Shown one piece after another: positions 21,460-33,800 of a stretch of 39,343 bases of DNA. The notes beneath the pieces are model-generated. The model did not search any database, was not told the origin of the DNA, and was given only the letters and a program-made list of their open reading frames with translations. Source of the DNA: Chromera velia (Eukaryota; Sar; Chromeraceae); contig JAHBMJ010001583.1 of assembly GCA_018398765.1 (NCBI GenBank), positions 12,501 through 51,843 of the forward strand, read 5' to 3'. Every line of letters starts with the position of its first letter. Positions within the stretch are counted from its first letter, which is position 1. The position numbers and the translations under genes were made by a program.

Positions 21460-22700
21460 TCATTCAATTCCCTCCCGCTTTTATTTTTTTTTGTGCCATG
21501 CCAACGGTGCGTGCAGGTAGAGCTAGGCCGTGGGCGAGGGAGGACATCGTCGATGTTTCTGTCTCTCTTCCACGAGCTGCGGATTGTCTCTTTCATGGCG
21601 TGCAAATGACTTGAGGGAACAGGGACCCTCAAAGGGGTGATTCTGCGTTTTTCGTAGAAAGTATTTACTTAACTCAGGGGGTGGGGATTCGATTTGCCTG
21701 ACGCCTCCAGGGCGGAAGGGAAGGGAAGGGGATAGTCGGTGGGGGGCCTTGGGTAGGTCCTTCTCTGTGAGTGACAGTCTGCCTGATCGATGAAAATGAG
21801 GAAAGGCCTGGGGGGGGGGAAGGAAAAGGAGGGATGGAAAGAACAGGCCAGCATGACCGTGTGGGTTTGTACAGGCGGGAAGAAGGACCAGGGGGGGGGG
21901 AATACGGTCTTCAGAGGACGGCGACAACATGCAGTACGTGTTTCAGCACAGCGTGACTGCGCGGGGGTCTGGCCGAAGGGTAGAGAGAGGACTTTGGGTC
22001 CGTTCGTTCTTGTCTGCACGATCGGTGCATGGGGTGTTGTGAGCAGGCCGGCCGGGGGACCTGTAGAGCCTCCAAGCTGATTTGTCTGCATGTGGAGGGC
22101 AATGGTCGGGTGCATCAGTGCAACAGAGCAGTTCAAGGCAGGAGGGTCTATATGGTGGCAGCACCGCCATGCAGGAGTCCATACAGTCTTTCCTGGCTGA
22201 CAGCTCAGACTGTCGATCGTCGGTCCAGAGCGGGGAGGGGAGGCGGCAGGGGGGGTGGTCGAGAGTAGTGGTGGGTTGTGGTCGTGGAGTGGTGAGGAGG
22301 AGGTGAGCAGTCGTTGGGATGAGGTGGGAGGGAGGAGTTGGTGAGTGCCTCGATAGCTCTGGTGTGTCAATTTGAACTGCTTCCATCCTCAATGAGGAGA
22401 GGGCAGTGCGTTTCATTAAGGTGATTCGCTCCCAAGGGTGTGGCTGGAGAATCTGAATTTGAACAGAGAGGTCGTCTGACAACCATGAAGGCATTGGGGG
22501 GCTCCTGTCCTCTCCCATTCCCTTCTTGTAATGCTTAGCTTCTATGCAGACCTCCCAAGGCTGCTGTGTGTGGCTGGCGCTCCCCGACAAGAAGCCGATC
22601 AATTGATCAAACTGGGAAAAATGTTCAGATCCTTCTCGCTTCGAGGCCCTTGCTCCTGTCGGGCGGGTCTTCCCCTTTTCCCCCATTGCTGCTCGCGCAC
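21460..22700. other. Intergenic region without a supported gene
   Basis: This lies downstream of the MSP gene. Long open frames occur on the minus strand (21669-22370 and 21943-22686), but they are Pro/Ser/His-rich, overlap each other in different frames and have no recognisable domain. They are probably products of C/T-rich composition. G-runs occur near 21811 and 21890. Confidence 0.45.
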
Positions 22701-22718
22701 CTGCTCCGAGCCCTGCTC

Positions 22719-22880
22719 GAGGAGTGGCCGTTGTGTGCCCTCACTGACGTTGTGCTGCCTTCTGTCGAGGAGTGGCCGTTGTGCGCCCTCACTGACGTTG
22801 TGCTGCCTTCTGTCGAGGAGTGGCCGTTGTGCGCCCTCACTGACGTTGTGCTGCCTTCTGTCGAGGAGTGGCCGTTGTGC
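22719..22880. repeat. 48-bp tandem repeat (about 3.4 copies)
   Basis: The unit is GAGGAGTGGCCGTTGTGCGC followed by CCTCACTGACGTTG and TGCTGCCTTCTGTC. It starts near 22719, 22767, 22815 and 22863 (partial). Copies are almost identical. Because 48 is a multiple of three, several frames on both strands stay open; I see no evidence that any is translated. Confidence 0.9.
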
Positions 22881-23984
22881 GCCCCGGGTCCTCCCCCTTT
22901 ACCCCATTGCTGCTGGCGCCCCTCTCTCCGAGCCCTGCTCCCCCCTCAGCGCTCACTCTTCGCACTTAATTCTCCCCTGGTGGCTCGCTTGGAGGCACCC
23001 GCTGACTGCCCTGTGGTGAGCCGCCTGCCTCCTTGCTCGCATGAACGCGCATATCTGCAGGCCCACAGGTCCTGTCAAGGATTGCCTGCCTCTGCCTTGC
23101 CCAGAGCCCCCTGACCAAAAAACCCCCATGAAGGGCTGGCGGAGCCCACAATCCCCCCTCAGCCCTCACTACTGGCTCCTCCCTCCCCACTGCCGATGCG
23201 AATGCGATCTCCGCAAGGTCACCAGCCATGCATGAAGGGGAAGGAGACGGGGCATTGGGGGGATCCTGTCCTCAGACGTCTCCCATTCTGTTTGAGGCAG
23301 ACGGCCGAGAAAGGTGCATGAGGAGACGGGGCTGCTCTTCTCTCATGTGTTATCTGTCTTTCTGTACTTCGGCAGACCCGCAGGCGTCCGTAGGTGCCGG
23401 CTGATGGGTGATTGAGGACAATGATGGACGATGATGGAGAGGTCTAGCCGTACTTGAGGAGGGAGGAGAGCGATCGCTCGGTGGTTGAGCGTTCTGCTGG
23501 ATTTCTGAGTCCGTCCCGATGTGGGAAAGGCGGGCGAGCGGCGTTGGTTCGTTCTGCTGGCCTCTTGAGACCCCATGCAGTCACTATGACGGACAAATGT
23601 GTAGGGCTCTCTGCAGCACTATGGAGTGCGGCTTCCCTTTCTTCCGCATAGTTTTTTTTGGGTGCCCTAGCTTTTTATTGGGCTCGATTATGCTAGTATT
23701 GACAGTATTTGACAGAACGTTACTATGCCAGACCGGTCTTCATGCTATCACAAGAACGAACGCCAGCTAGACCGCAACTGTAGACTGAAATGAAGAAACA
23801 TAATTTATGCTCTTTAAAGTAGTCAAGAGGGCGGGAGATCTCCCCACCGGGCCCCCGGTAACGCAACGGGCCCGGTTGCCCCCTGGCTGCCCTTTACTGT
23901 CAGTGCCCTTCGCGCGGCGCCTTCCTCCCCCCTTTCTACCCTGTTCCCCCAGTACTAGACAGATTTTCAATTAAAACTAGTGCA
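22881..23984. other. Intergenic region without a supported gene
   Basis: C-rich sequence with several overlapping short frames and no domain. Near 23850 a 9-bp inverted repeat (ACCGGGCCC/GGGCCCGGT) could form a hairpin. Nothing else is recognisable. Confidence 0.4.
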
Positions 23985-24770
23985 AGGAAAAGGTTCAAGG
24001 TTCACTTCGAAGTAATGAACCTGAATTAGGTTCAAAAACAGGTTTACTTTTAATTAATAGAAACCTCATTTTTTCGTGTTATTTTATGCCTTTAAATTAG
24101 GCTTTAATGCATTTTTAGAACGTTTTATTATAGAATCTATGCCTTAGTAGTGTTTTTAAATAGTTTAAATTAACATTTACACTCACATTAGGTGCTAGTC
24201 TCAAGTTATTCACTGTTTATAGTCGAAAATTAGTAATCAAAAAAGCCTGAAAAAATTGGAAAATGCCATACTAGATGCCATAATTAAAATTGAAAAATGT
24301 TAGGAGTCTGAAGCAGCCCCTCCAAAAAGACTTTGTCAATTACACTGTCGTGCAGACTGCTGTCAAACAAACTCTATACTTTCTCATTCCTTCAGTGGAG
24401 ACTGTCCGTTTTGATGCGGGGCCTTACAAGTGGAAAACTTGGTAAGTCACGTGTACTTCTTCACTTCTGCAACCATCAGCATAAGTTTTCATGCTGAGAT
24501 ATGATGCTGACATATGCTAACATGCGTCTGTCCGACACAATAGATTGAACTGGCTGGGGATAGTTGCTGTACGCGTGGCTCCGGCTCCTTATTTCACCTA
24601 TATCGGCCGCGGGCGGCGCGGGCCTAGCCGGCCTTGTGCCAGTAGCCGCGCGTCTGGCCTCCAAAACAGGTTTAAAACAGGTTTAACAGGTTCAACAGGT
24701 TCAAAACAGGTTCAACAGGTTCACTTTTTTAGATTTGAACCTTTTCTCAATGAACCTTTTCCCAGCCCTA
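23985..24770. repeat. Repeat element with GGTTCA-rich ends and short inverted termini
   Basis: The left end has GGAAAAGGTTCAAGGTTCAC and ACAGGTTTA. The right end has a run of AACAGGTTYA units (24664-24724), then sequence whose reverse complement reads GGGAAAAGGTTCA. The shared GGAAAAGGTTCA is inverted between the two ends. The ~780-bp size and lack of coding frames suggest a MITE-like or satellite-derived element. No target-site duplication was seen, so the class is open. Confidence 0.4.
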
Positions 24771-25579
24771 AATTTAAAATAAAATTTAATATTAATAAAT
24801 GAGAAAAATTTTAATTAAAGGGTTTACTTAAGCGCCTGGCTGCTTAAAGAGCAACCAAGGGCCCGGGGAATATGAGCTATATGTAGCAGCGCTGCCAGGG
24901 CTAAGCCTCCCGCAGAAAACTGAGGGAGCTGCTTATCTAGCTGCTTATTTATGCGCTCGCGCATTTAGGCGATGTACAGTGATAAAAAAAAAGAAAAAAA
25001 AAATCTCAAGAAGCCTAATCTTTTTTTTTTTAATTATTATTTTATTAGAAGTGCCAAACATATAACAAAAACACATCTAACTATAAAACCTACTTTTGCT
25101 AAGTTTGCTTTGACCTTTGACCACCAGACTAAAAAAAAAAAAAAAATTTTGACATATCTATTCCTTTTTTTTTTATGACTGTGCGTCGCCTAGTCGTGTA
25201 TGCGTTTTAACTCGTTCAATTCATACAGTTGATATATAGGTTGATGTCTCGTTAGTGGGCTTTCAAAGCCTGCTTTATTCATTTAATCACAGACACTGGC
25301 AGTGCCACGTATTTCAAACAAGATATGTTGGTTAATAACGCTAATAATAACGGCTAAGTGTCTTTAATGGCTGCTTTGGATGCAGCCAATTTGAGTCAAT
25401 GGACATTTGCTCTTACGACTACTTGCGACTCGGCCTGTCTTTTTAAACCAATAAACTATCAATTAAATTTAGCTTATATATCTTTTTCAAAAAAAATAAA
25501 TCATTTAGTATTGAACTAAATAATCGGAGAAACTAAGAGAAACAATCTAGCTCGCATTACTAAAACAATTAATTTAATT
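24771..25579. other. AT-rich intergenic DNA
   Basis: AT-rich with long A and T runs (for example 24984-25035 and 25130-25175). No gene, RNA or recognisable repeat family is seen. Confidence 0.5.
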
Positions 25580-25584
25580 AAAAG
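25580..25584 (+). other. Target-site duplication, left copy (AAAAG)
   Basis: AAAAG directly precedes the left LTR and is repeated at 27274-27278 directly after the right LTR. Five bases is the usual length for copia/gypsy-type integration. Confidence 0.7.
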
Positions 25585-25880
25585 TATTGTGTGCCGCAGC
25601 TAGCTGTGGTGCGTCCTACTTAGCGGTTCCAGTATGTCCCAGTCAAACACCTTATTTATACATATACGGGCGCGGAGGCCACGGCTGGATTCAACTCTGA
25701 ACGGCAGAATAATTGTTCAAGTTTCTGCTTGCTGAGCCTTGCTCCTCACTGAGATCGATCGTTGAAACTCTTTTTCTCTTCCAGCCCTCTCTAACAGTCC
25801 TTGGACTTAAAGCCAGTAGAAGTACCTTCATTCACTATATAGCTATATTGGTCCTAGGCTGCTAGCCACTGAACATAACA
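25585..25880 (+). repeat. 5' LTR of the TRIM element
   Basis: 296 bp, shared with 26981-27273. Near its end it holds CACTATATAGCTATATTGG, a TATA-like sequence conserved in both copies, and it ends in GAACATAACA. Confidence 0.85.
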
Positions 25881-25893
25881 TGGTAGCAGAGCT
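25881..25893 (+). other. Primer-binding site, initiator Met tRNA-like
   Basis: TGGTAGCAGAG follows the LTR with no gap. From memory it is complementary to the last 11 bases (CTCTGCTACCA) of animal-type initiator methionine tRNA, the usual primer of copia-type elements. Confidence 0.65.
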
Positions 25894-26947
25894 GTTCCAA
25901 TCCAGGGCTTCCCACAGTTTTCACTTTATATGCTAGCCATACTTGTCTTTTTCGTAAATCTGTATCGTTACACCTGATGGTCCAAATGAACTAATCAGAT
26001 TTTCTGACCATTATGTAGACTTTTACCGTCGATGGGCTCTTCTTTGTTTCTGGGACGAGTGAGTCCTCCATTTCCTCTTTAAAACATGATTCGCTTCCGT
26101 CTCGTTTACAGCCATTTCCGTCTTGGTGCTTCTTTACGCTGTTGGGAGGAACAGAGACTGAAAATGACTTCGCTTTGACCGGTATGACCATTGTGGACTC
26201 TTTTGGCCATGTTCTGGCCCTGACCTCTGTTCTGGTCTGCTTGTGCCCCAGGTGATGACAAGGAGCAAATGTTGCCCTGCATCGCTGAGGGAAAAATTCC
26301 TCTTCCTATGGACCGGTGAGAGAGCAGATGGACCGTTTCTCCCTGGTGGTGCTCAACAATCATGGCACCACACACAATCGTTTGTCGCTATTTCGTGGTC
26401 ACATCGCCGTCAAACATTTTTTTTTTCTGGACATCTCCATAGCGAAGAAGCCATATCGGTCTTCTCTTTGACTTTTTTCACCGTCTTGCTTTAGGAACGG
26501 TTAGTACCATCACGTTTTCATTTTAGCTGTCATCTTTTACAGGCCTTCCTCATGCTCTTCCATGACTATGTTCTAGATTATGTTTACGCTTTTGTGTGTC
26601 CTTTGCTGGCAGAAACTGATTCTTTCTTGTCTTTTTGTATGGGAGTGGCGTAACGGCGAGCTGACTTGCAGCTTTATCTGCCAGGGTGGCCTGAGGTTGG
26701 TGTCCCGTGCCTTGTTATGCACTCGTCACCTGTTTGGGGGGTAGAGGGGGAGTCCCACACTCTTGCATTGTCGCCCATCAGTGAACTTGCCTTGTGGCTG
26801 TGTATTGTCTGCCTGTGTCTTTCATCTGACTGCCTTCGTTCTGCTTAGCAGTGCTCATATACTTCCATCGGTCACATACCTCCATGGCTTTCTACTCATT
26901 CACGTTCTTTGTGCAGCGGTTTCCTTCCCCCTCCACCCTTCACGAAA

Positions 26948-26976
26948 CGAAAAGAAAGGAAAAGAAGGAAAAGGAA
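26948..26976 (+). other. Polypurine tract of the TRIM element
   Basis: GAAAAGAAAGGAAAAGAAGG continues as AAAAGGAA, four bases before the 3' LTR. It fits as the primer site for plus-strand DNA synthesis. Confidence 0.6.
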
Positions 26977-26980
26977 TGCA

Positions 26981-27273
26981 TGTTGTGTGCCATAGCTGTG
27001 GTGCATCCTAGTGCGTCCTACTCAGCGGTTCTGGCATACCCCAATCAAGCACCTTGCTCACACATGTGCAGGCGCGGGGGCCATGGCTGGATTCAACTCT
27101 GAACGGCAGAATAATTGTTTCTGCTTGCTCCTCACTGAGATCAATCCACACTGGTTGAAACTCCTTTTCTCTTCTAGCCCTCTCTGACAGTCCTTAGACT
27201 TAAAGCCGGCAGAAGTACCTTCATTCACTATATAGCTATATTGGTCCTAGGCTGTTAGCCACTGAACATAACA
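26981..27273 (+). repeat. 3' LTR of the TRIM element
   Basis: 293 bp, TGTTGTGTGCC to GAACATAACA. It differs from the 5' copy by scattered substitutions and by small insertions and deletions, for example a partial duplication of TGGTGCATCCTAGTGCG near 26999. Confidence 0.85.
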
Positions 27274-27278
27274 AAAAG

Positions 27279-27563
27279 GTCATTTAAAAAATAAATCATC
27301 AAATCAAACCTCTCTTACATAGGTTTATTAATCTATTTAGATCTATTTGATTACTAAACGTTCTATGTGTAACTTTATATGCTGATGGTGACAACTTTTT
27401 TTCCCCTTACATTTTTGCATAAAATTTTTTGAATGTCAATAAAGTGGAACATTTCATTTTTTTTTTCGCACTGCTGGCAAGCATCTAATAAGACTTCAAG
27501 TTTTTTTGTACAAGCCTCTGACTCTATGATTTCTAAAGTTTTAGAAACAGTAGTCAATCGATC
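27279..27563. other. Spacer between TRIM element and minus-strand gene
   Basis: AT-rich sequence that should contain the 3' UTR and polyadenylation site of the gene ending at 27564. A 60-codon minus-strand frame (27375-27557) is low in complexity and not convincing. Confidence 0.4.
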
Positions 27564-28666
27564 TTAATTATCGCTGCCACTTACACCGACACTTTCCTTC
27601 GAGTCTGTGTGCGATGTTGGTTGGATAGATGCTGTTGGGGCGGCCGTTTGTGAATTCATCAGACTCCCCCGTCTACCTGTACCCAACGACTTCCTTCGAA
27701 GGAAGGGGGTGCTGCTTGAGAAGAGGCTGGACATTGCCTTTCCTCCATGACTACGAGAGACGGCCCCGGCAACATCCGCACCTTGAGACGGCAGCTCCAT
27801 CGCTGCCTTCTTCTCAGCCGCCCAGTCAATGCGCGACGCCCGACGCCCCTGGGTCCTCGCCTTCAACGCCGCCCATCCAGATGCTCTTGAGGATTCATTT
27901 GGATCCTCTGTGTGCGTCAGGATTCCGTCTTCATCTTCATGCTCCCCGCCCTCGTTTCCTTCGAAAAACGGCTCAACGTCGAGTCCATTGAACGCAAGCT
28001 CGTGATTAAAGAAGAGGGGAGTACGGGGGGAAGCTGATGGGAAGAGGCTTTTTCTCGGGGACTCTCTTCTCCCTCCCTTGTTTGTTTTTCTTCGAAGGGA
28101 AGTCGAATTGGAGGGGGACAGACTCTCATCCCCTCCGCCGGTGGCATTTCGGGAGGGAGAGCCACCCAGGCGTTTGCGTGTCTCTTCGAGCTGCTTCCAA
28201 CCGGGCATCGTTGACAGGCGGGATTGCCGACCTTTCAAATTAGGGGAGCGGGGCCCGGCTCGGGGCGACGCTTGCCAGAGGGAGGGCGCTCTGCTTCGCC
28301 GATCATGGTCTCCTCCTATCTCGTCTCCTGTCTCTGCACCTAAAGCCGGGAAGACGCTGCCCCCCCCCTGGTCGCGGAGCTGAGAGAACAAGCATGAACA
28401 GGAAAAGATATATGGAGAAACGGACAGGCAAAAAGGTAAACAGACACTCAGACAGACAGACAGACAGACAGACAGACAGTCACAGAGGCAGGCAGGCAGG
28501 CAGGCAGGCAGAAAAGAATTAAGCATGCCTAAAAGAAGTGTTCGGGTGTACTTGCATCCGTAGATTCGCGTTCGTGGCTTTGTCTCTGTGCATCTGTGTG
28601 CTTGTCACTTTGCTCTCTCTCTCTCTCTCTCTTCGCCCCCCCCGTCCACACACACATACACACACA

Positions 28667-28731
<65 letters not shown>

Positions 28732-30323
28732 GCATTGTGGGGAGAAAAGAAAGAGACGGACCGTTGCTGGGTCTTTGACTGCAATGAGGACGGAGCCCCG
28801 TCTCCTCGGAGACATAGCAAGCAGTTCCTTTTCCTTCTCTCCGTCCTTCATCCCCCCACCCAGGGGACTCCCCATGCTCCCCTGAGGGCGGCGTGAGCTC
28901 TTCCGTCGTTGGTTGGCAAGAGAGAACCCCGCAGCTGCGGGGTCGTTGGAAAAGGACGAGGATGTCTCGCAGTCGTAAGCCTCGTCCCATTCTAGGGCTT
29001 CCTTTTCGTATGTAGGATCTTCGACCCGATCCGCCGCTTGGGGTGTTCTCGGAATGAATGGGATGCTGTTCCGCTTAAACGTCTGGTATTTGTTCTTGTT
29101 CGCCACCTTGCCCAGCTTATGGAGTTGGAAACGGGAGGCTGCAGAAGGATGCCGAACGGCAACAGGCGCATTGATCTTATATAATGTTCTTTGACAGATG
29201 AACATTGCGACATCCAGGTGGCAGCAAGGGTACGTGGAAGGGCGGCGTGATCTAATAAAACGGAAGAGCCAAGAATTACGCGCGAGAGAGACTGAGGGAG
29301 GGAAAGGCAGCCCCATGTCTGTGCGCAAGCATTTGACGCTTCGAGATTCGAACAGAAAGTCTTATTTTTGTGGACAAGAGCAATCAGATATCGTCGAAAG
29401 ACTCCGATACAGAAACAGACAGAAACATGAATGTCACTCTCTGACTTTCGGCAAAAGCCTGCTTCCCTCTGTGCATGACTTTGCATCTGCCGGGTTGTTT
29501 TGATGAGGAAAGCACCATACTCATAGTGCTATTGGTATGTCTTGGACTCACTGCTGAGAAGAGGTGGCGCGTCTGCAGGCAAAAAGTCGAAAATCTCCTT
29601 CACGCCCCCTGACTGGTCGTGCTGTGCCACTTTGGCAGGTGCGTCCCGAAAAGCATCATCCGGGTCCAAAAACACAACACGAAATCCGTCCGAGTCTTTG
29701 CCTTTCGCCCCTCCTCCTCCTACCGCTCCTGGAGGGCTTGTTATGCCATCAAAAGAGGAATTTTGTTGCAATGGGTTCTGTTGTACTTGCGAGGCCTTTG
29801 CAAACTGAAACGCTGTAGCATCAGTCTCGGGGCCACTGTCAGTGTCGTACTCTGAGTCCGACATGGAAGAGGAACTGGAACTTCCAAATGCACCCATGAG
29901 ACCGTGAGGCATTTTGAATTTGTCTCTGTCTCTATCCTTCCCCTCTTTTCCTTTTCCTTCTCCTGTAGGGCCAAACGTGGCTTTCCGGGGAATTTTCGTG
30001 AGCGTCGCGTTCAGATTCATCGTGCTGGACCGCGCCATACCTCGAGCAGATGTGATCTGTGCCGCCGACTTTCTTCTGGCCCCTGCACCATCTTCAGCAA
30101 GCGTGACATCAGGCAGAGCGAATGACTTCGAAGCTCGTGCGCTCCGGTTCGCCTTCATCATGCTGCAAAAATTGAAAGGACAAGAGAACGTATAGCACTC
30201 GGACTGAGCATTCGAGATTCCATGTATCATTGTCCTTGGTGCTCCATTCATCAAACACTGTGCCGCATCTGACTAGCACTTTGCCAAGTAGTTTGGTCGA
30301 TGAATACACCCACGCACTTCGCA

Positions 30324-30404
<81 letters not shown>

Positions 30405-30533
30405 CAGAGACAGAGACCAGAGACCAGAGACAAGAGACAAGAGACAAAAGACAAGAGACAAGAGACAAGAGACAAGAGACAAGAGACAAGAGACAAGAGA
30501 CAAGAGACAGAGACAGAGACAAGAGACAGAGAC

Positions 30534-30614
<81 letters not shown>

Positions 30615-30690
30615 CTTACACACTGACGTTTTGCGCGCATACAGATGCTCTTTCTCTCTCACACACACATACACACATACACACACACAG

Positions 30691-30722
<32 letters not shown>

Positions 30723-30818
30723 CAAAGAGAGACGCCAGCGAGACGAAGAAGGCTGAAAGGGGAAGACAGGTGATGAGTCTGTCCAACAGCAAGAAGACAG
30801 GTGATGAGTCTGTCCAAC

Positions 30819-30849
<31 letters not shown>

Positions 30850-33800
30850 AGCAACGAAGCCCCCCCTCTCCTGCGATTCCCCCACATGCCTGTGCATGAG
30901 GAGGAAGGTGCTCTCTTTCTCTCTCTCTATTTTTTTTTCTGCCTGCCCGCCCTACCTGCTCTTTTGTTCTGCCGACAGTTCATCCATCCAATCTTGCGTC
31001 TCCTCCCCCCCATCCAAAGATGAGGTCTGCTTCTTTTGGCACTCGATCACCGTCAAAGAAATCTGCATTCAAATTCGGCAGTCGGGAGAATGCTTGAATG
31101 TCAAATCGTGCGCAGGTCAAATATAAAGAAGGCATTGTCATAAAGCGTTGACTTTCACCACCTAAGGGAAACGAAAGACGGCACATCGCGCGGAATCATA
31201 TGGACGGAGCGAAGTTCTTCTTCATACCGAATAGATAATCAATCTGTCGTACAAAGCCATCAGCAGGTTATGCGCAGCTTCCATTTTGACGTCGCACATC
31301 TTTCCTGGAAAGCAAATCCATCTCTTCTCGATAAAGTCTGGGTGAGAGGCTCAATGGGAGAGAAGGGAGGGGCAGGAATCGCGAAATTGATTTTTGCAGT
31401 CGAAAGACTCCAAAAAGAAGGACAACAGGGCAATGGCACGATCACAGAATTGTTGAACAGAACGAAAACGCGTCATAGGATTCGTGTTTGCCCACAAGAA
31501 GGAGAAGAGAAGCAGAAGAGAAATTGGCTGTGGACATTTTGCTTTTTGGGCGCATCCATTTATCAAAGCTGAACGGCAGAAAGGTTACTGGGAGAGAGAC
31601 TAAAGATGGACACTCACATCACTCACCTGTCCATGAGAAGGCTCTGCATTGTTGGTTTGTTTTTGTCCTTTCCTTCCTCCTCCGTCCTTCATCATTCTCA
31701 CGACAGAGGCAACGAAGATAACACAGTTGATGTACGAACGCAGTCGGAGTACGGTTCTGCTTTCCACCCTCTCAACAGATCCTTTCCGTGCTGCAGAGGG
31801 TGTACAGAAAGATTGTACTGGGATGCACGCAGAATCTTCATCCATGGGGATAGCCATGCGAATGTTTATTTGAACTTAAGAGGTCTGAAAGGAACGGAGC
31901 GAAGAACAAATACAAATACGTATTTCCATTTGCCTTCAGCATGTCGTCATAAAGGAGCACCTACTTGAACGAAGGTTTTCGAGAAACCTCGTGTCGTAGT
32001 TCGTTTTCTTTTCGTTCTCTGCGACCCCTGTTTCATCTGGTCTACTTCAGAATGACAGAGAGGATGAAAAGCTTAGAATGACACATTTTGAGGCACGTAT
32101 ACGGATAGAAAACAAACGGCAGGGAAGGCAGGGAGGCAGGCAGGCAGGCAGGCAGGAAGGTCGGAAGGGAGGGGGGGAGGAAGGAAGGAAAGGGAGACGG
32201 AAAACCGAGATAAAAACCGATTCCGGTTGAGAGGGAACGCGAGAGGCAGAACTCTCTCCTCCTCTTTGCTTCACTCGTCCTTTCTTTGCTTCCTTCAGGT
32301 GTTAATCTGTTTGCATGCCGACCTTGGTATGTCGGAGTGGATTTCGAGATGCCCATCTTGCTGGTGATTTTTGGTTTTCTGAATGATCGTACCGCCTTCA
32401 GGGCCGCAGAAAGATAGAATGGCTTCAGATCTGCTCCTTCTGCAGGCCAGAAGGTGGACAGGGAAAAGGGAATGAAAGTTCCAAATCGGCTCATATGGAA
32501 CGAAAGCTACGCAGCCACACAGACAGACAGAGAAGCGATCGAGAGGATGAATGACACCCCACCCACCCCCCCACCCACCCATCGAGATCATGCCTTAATT
32601 CCTGCAGACACTGTTTGGGCTACTGTGGGGTGTCGAGTCGGAAGGGACAGATGAGTGACTGGGCTGACGAGAATTGACGGTCTAGTCAAGAACAAAGCTC
32701 TCTTCATTCATTTATCATTTCCTTCTATTCCAAGGATTTCCCTCTCTGGGTCAACTGCCTGACCGACCTGCTCTTCTTTTCATCGCGCAGAAGAGGAGAC
32801 GGTTCTGGTGGGATGCCAACAAGACAAAGCTCAGAGGCTGGAGTTGTTTCCTCTCGTCTGCAAAATGAGCAGTCATGCGCTGTACCCTGTTTGTCAACAG
32901 TGGGCTTCTGCTTTTGTTGGAGCTGGTCGTCATCCCCCCGCCCCCCTGTGTGTGCGTGCCCAACCACAAGCTGGAAGCCCCTGCCATCGAGAAAGCAGAG
33001 GTTGAATTGAAAATGTTTGGCAACTTCACTGAGGATCCCATCATCTCCATACCCCCCCCTCCTATGGCATCCTGAGAATGGGCTCCATGAAACAACTGCA
33101 TAGGGGACTTTGCCTGCTGCTGGTTATGCTGGTGTTGCTGCAGTTGCAAGATTTTGATGACTTTCATTCTGATCTCGTGCTTTCTGTCCAGAACGTCTTC
33201 GTACACTCCCCTTCTCTTCAATTCGAGTGCCCTCTCCTTCTCCTCCCTTTCCTCCAGATTGTCCAACTCCAGCGGACCCAGCGCTGCGTCTTCCAACATG
33301 TCCATCGCGTCGGGTGCGTATTTGATCACTCTCAGGGCGTTGGTGTCAATCAGGGCAAGACCTAGGAGACAGAGACGACCACTCGCACGGATCTCTCTCG
33401 GAGGGGCAATGAACCCCTCAGCTCCTGCTGAAGAGGCGTTAGAGCTCTTTCCTGCACGCGTGCGTCAATAAGGTAATTGATTGAATTCTGTGAGGGCAAA
33501 AAGTGTGAGCGCAGAGAACGCGATCGCCAAGTGTGAACTTCAAGGGAAGGGCACGCAAAAAAGAATGAAACAGTGCATGGAAGAGCTTTTACTAAATCTG
33601 AATTGAGGGGAAAGAAAACTTGCCAAGAAGGGATTTCCTTTCTTCCAAATAAAAGAACAAGGAGTACAAAATGCTTGTGTAGAAGTTTTGCTCCGCCCCA
33701 CGGATTCCCTTTTCTACTGGCAATCGATACCCTCCTTTTTTGTTCCCTCACTCATGACACTCACAGACATCTTCCGACTTACTTGAAGACCGGCTTCCCC

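Larger units (their letters stand above)
25585..27273 (+). mobile_element. Non-autonomous LTR retrotransposon (TRIM type, 1.7 kb)
   Basis: Two direct repeats of ~295 bp (25585-25880 and 26981-27273) flank an internal region of only 1.1 kb. The right LTR starts TGTTG; the left copy reads TATTG, a single change. Both end in ACATAACA. The 5' LTR abuts TGGTAGCAGAG, and a purine tract precedes the 3' LTR. AAAAG duplicates flank the whole. The internal region encodes no recognisable gag or pol, so movement would depend on proteins from another element. LTR divergence, roughly 15% by eye with small indels, implies an old insertion. Confidence 0.85.

Noticed and set aside
21669-22686. Two long overlapping minus-strand frames
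   Set aside because: They overlap in different frames, are Pro/His/Ser-rich, and have no splice support or domain.
29339-29360. tRNA B-box-like GTTCGAATC on the minus strand
   Set aside because: No A-box, acceptor stem or anticodon arm can be drawn in the flanking 70 bases.
30230-31126. 298-codon plus-strand frame rich in RERERE and HTHTHT
   Set aside because: It is only the translation of (GA)n and (CA)n microsatellites inside an intron of the minus-strand gene.
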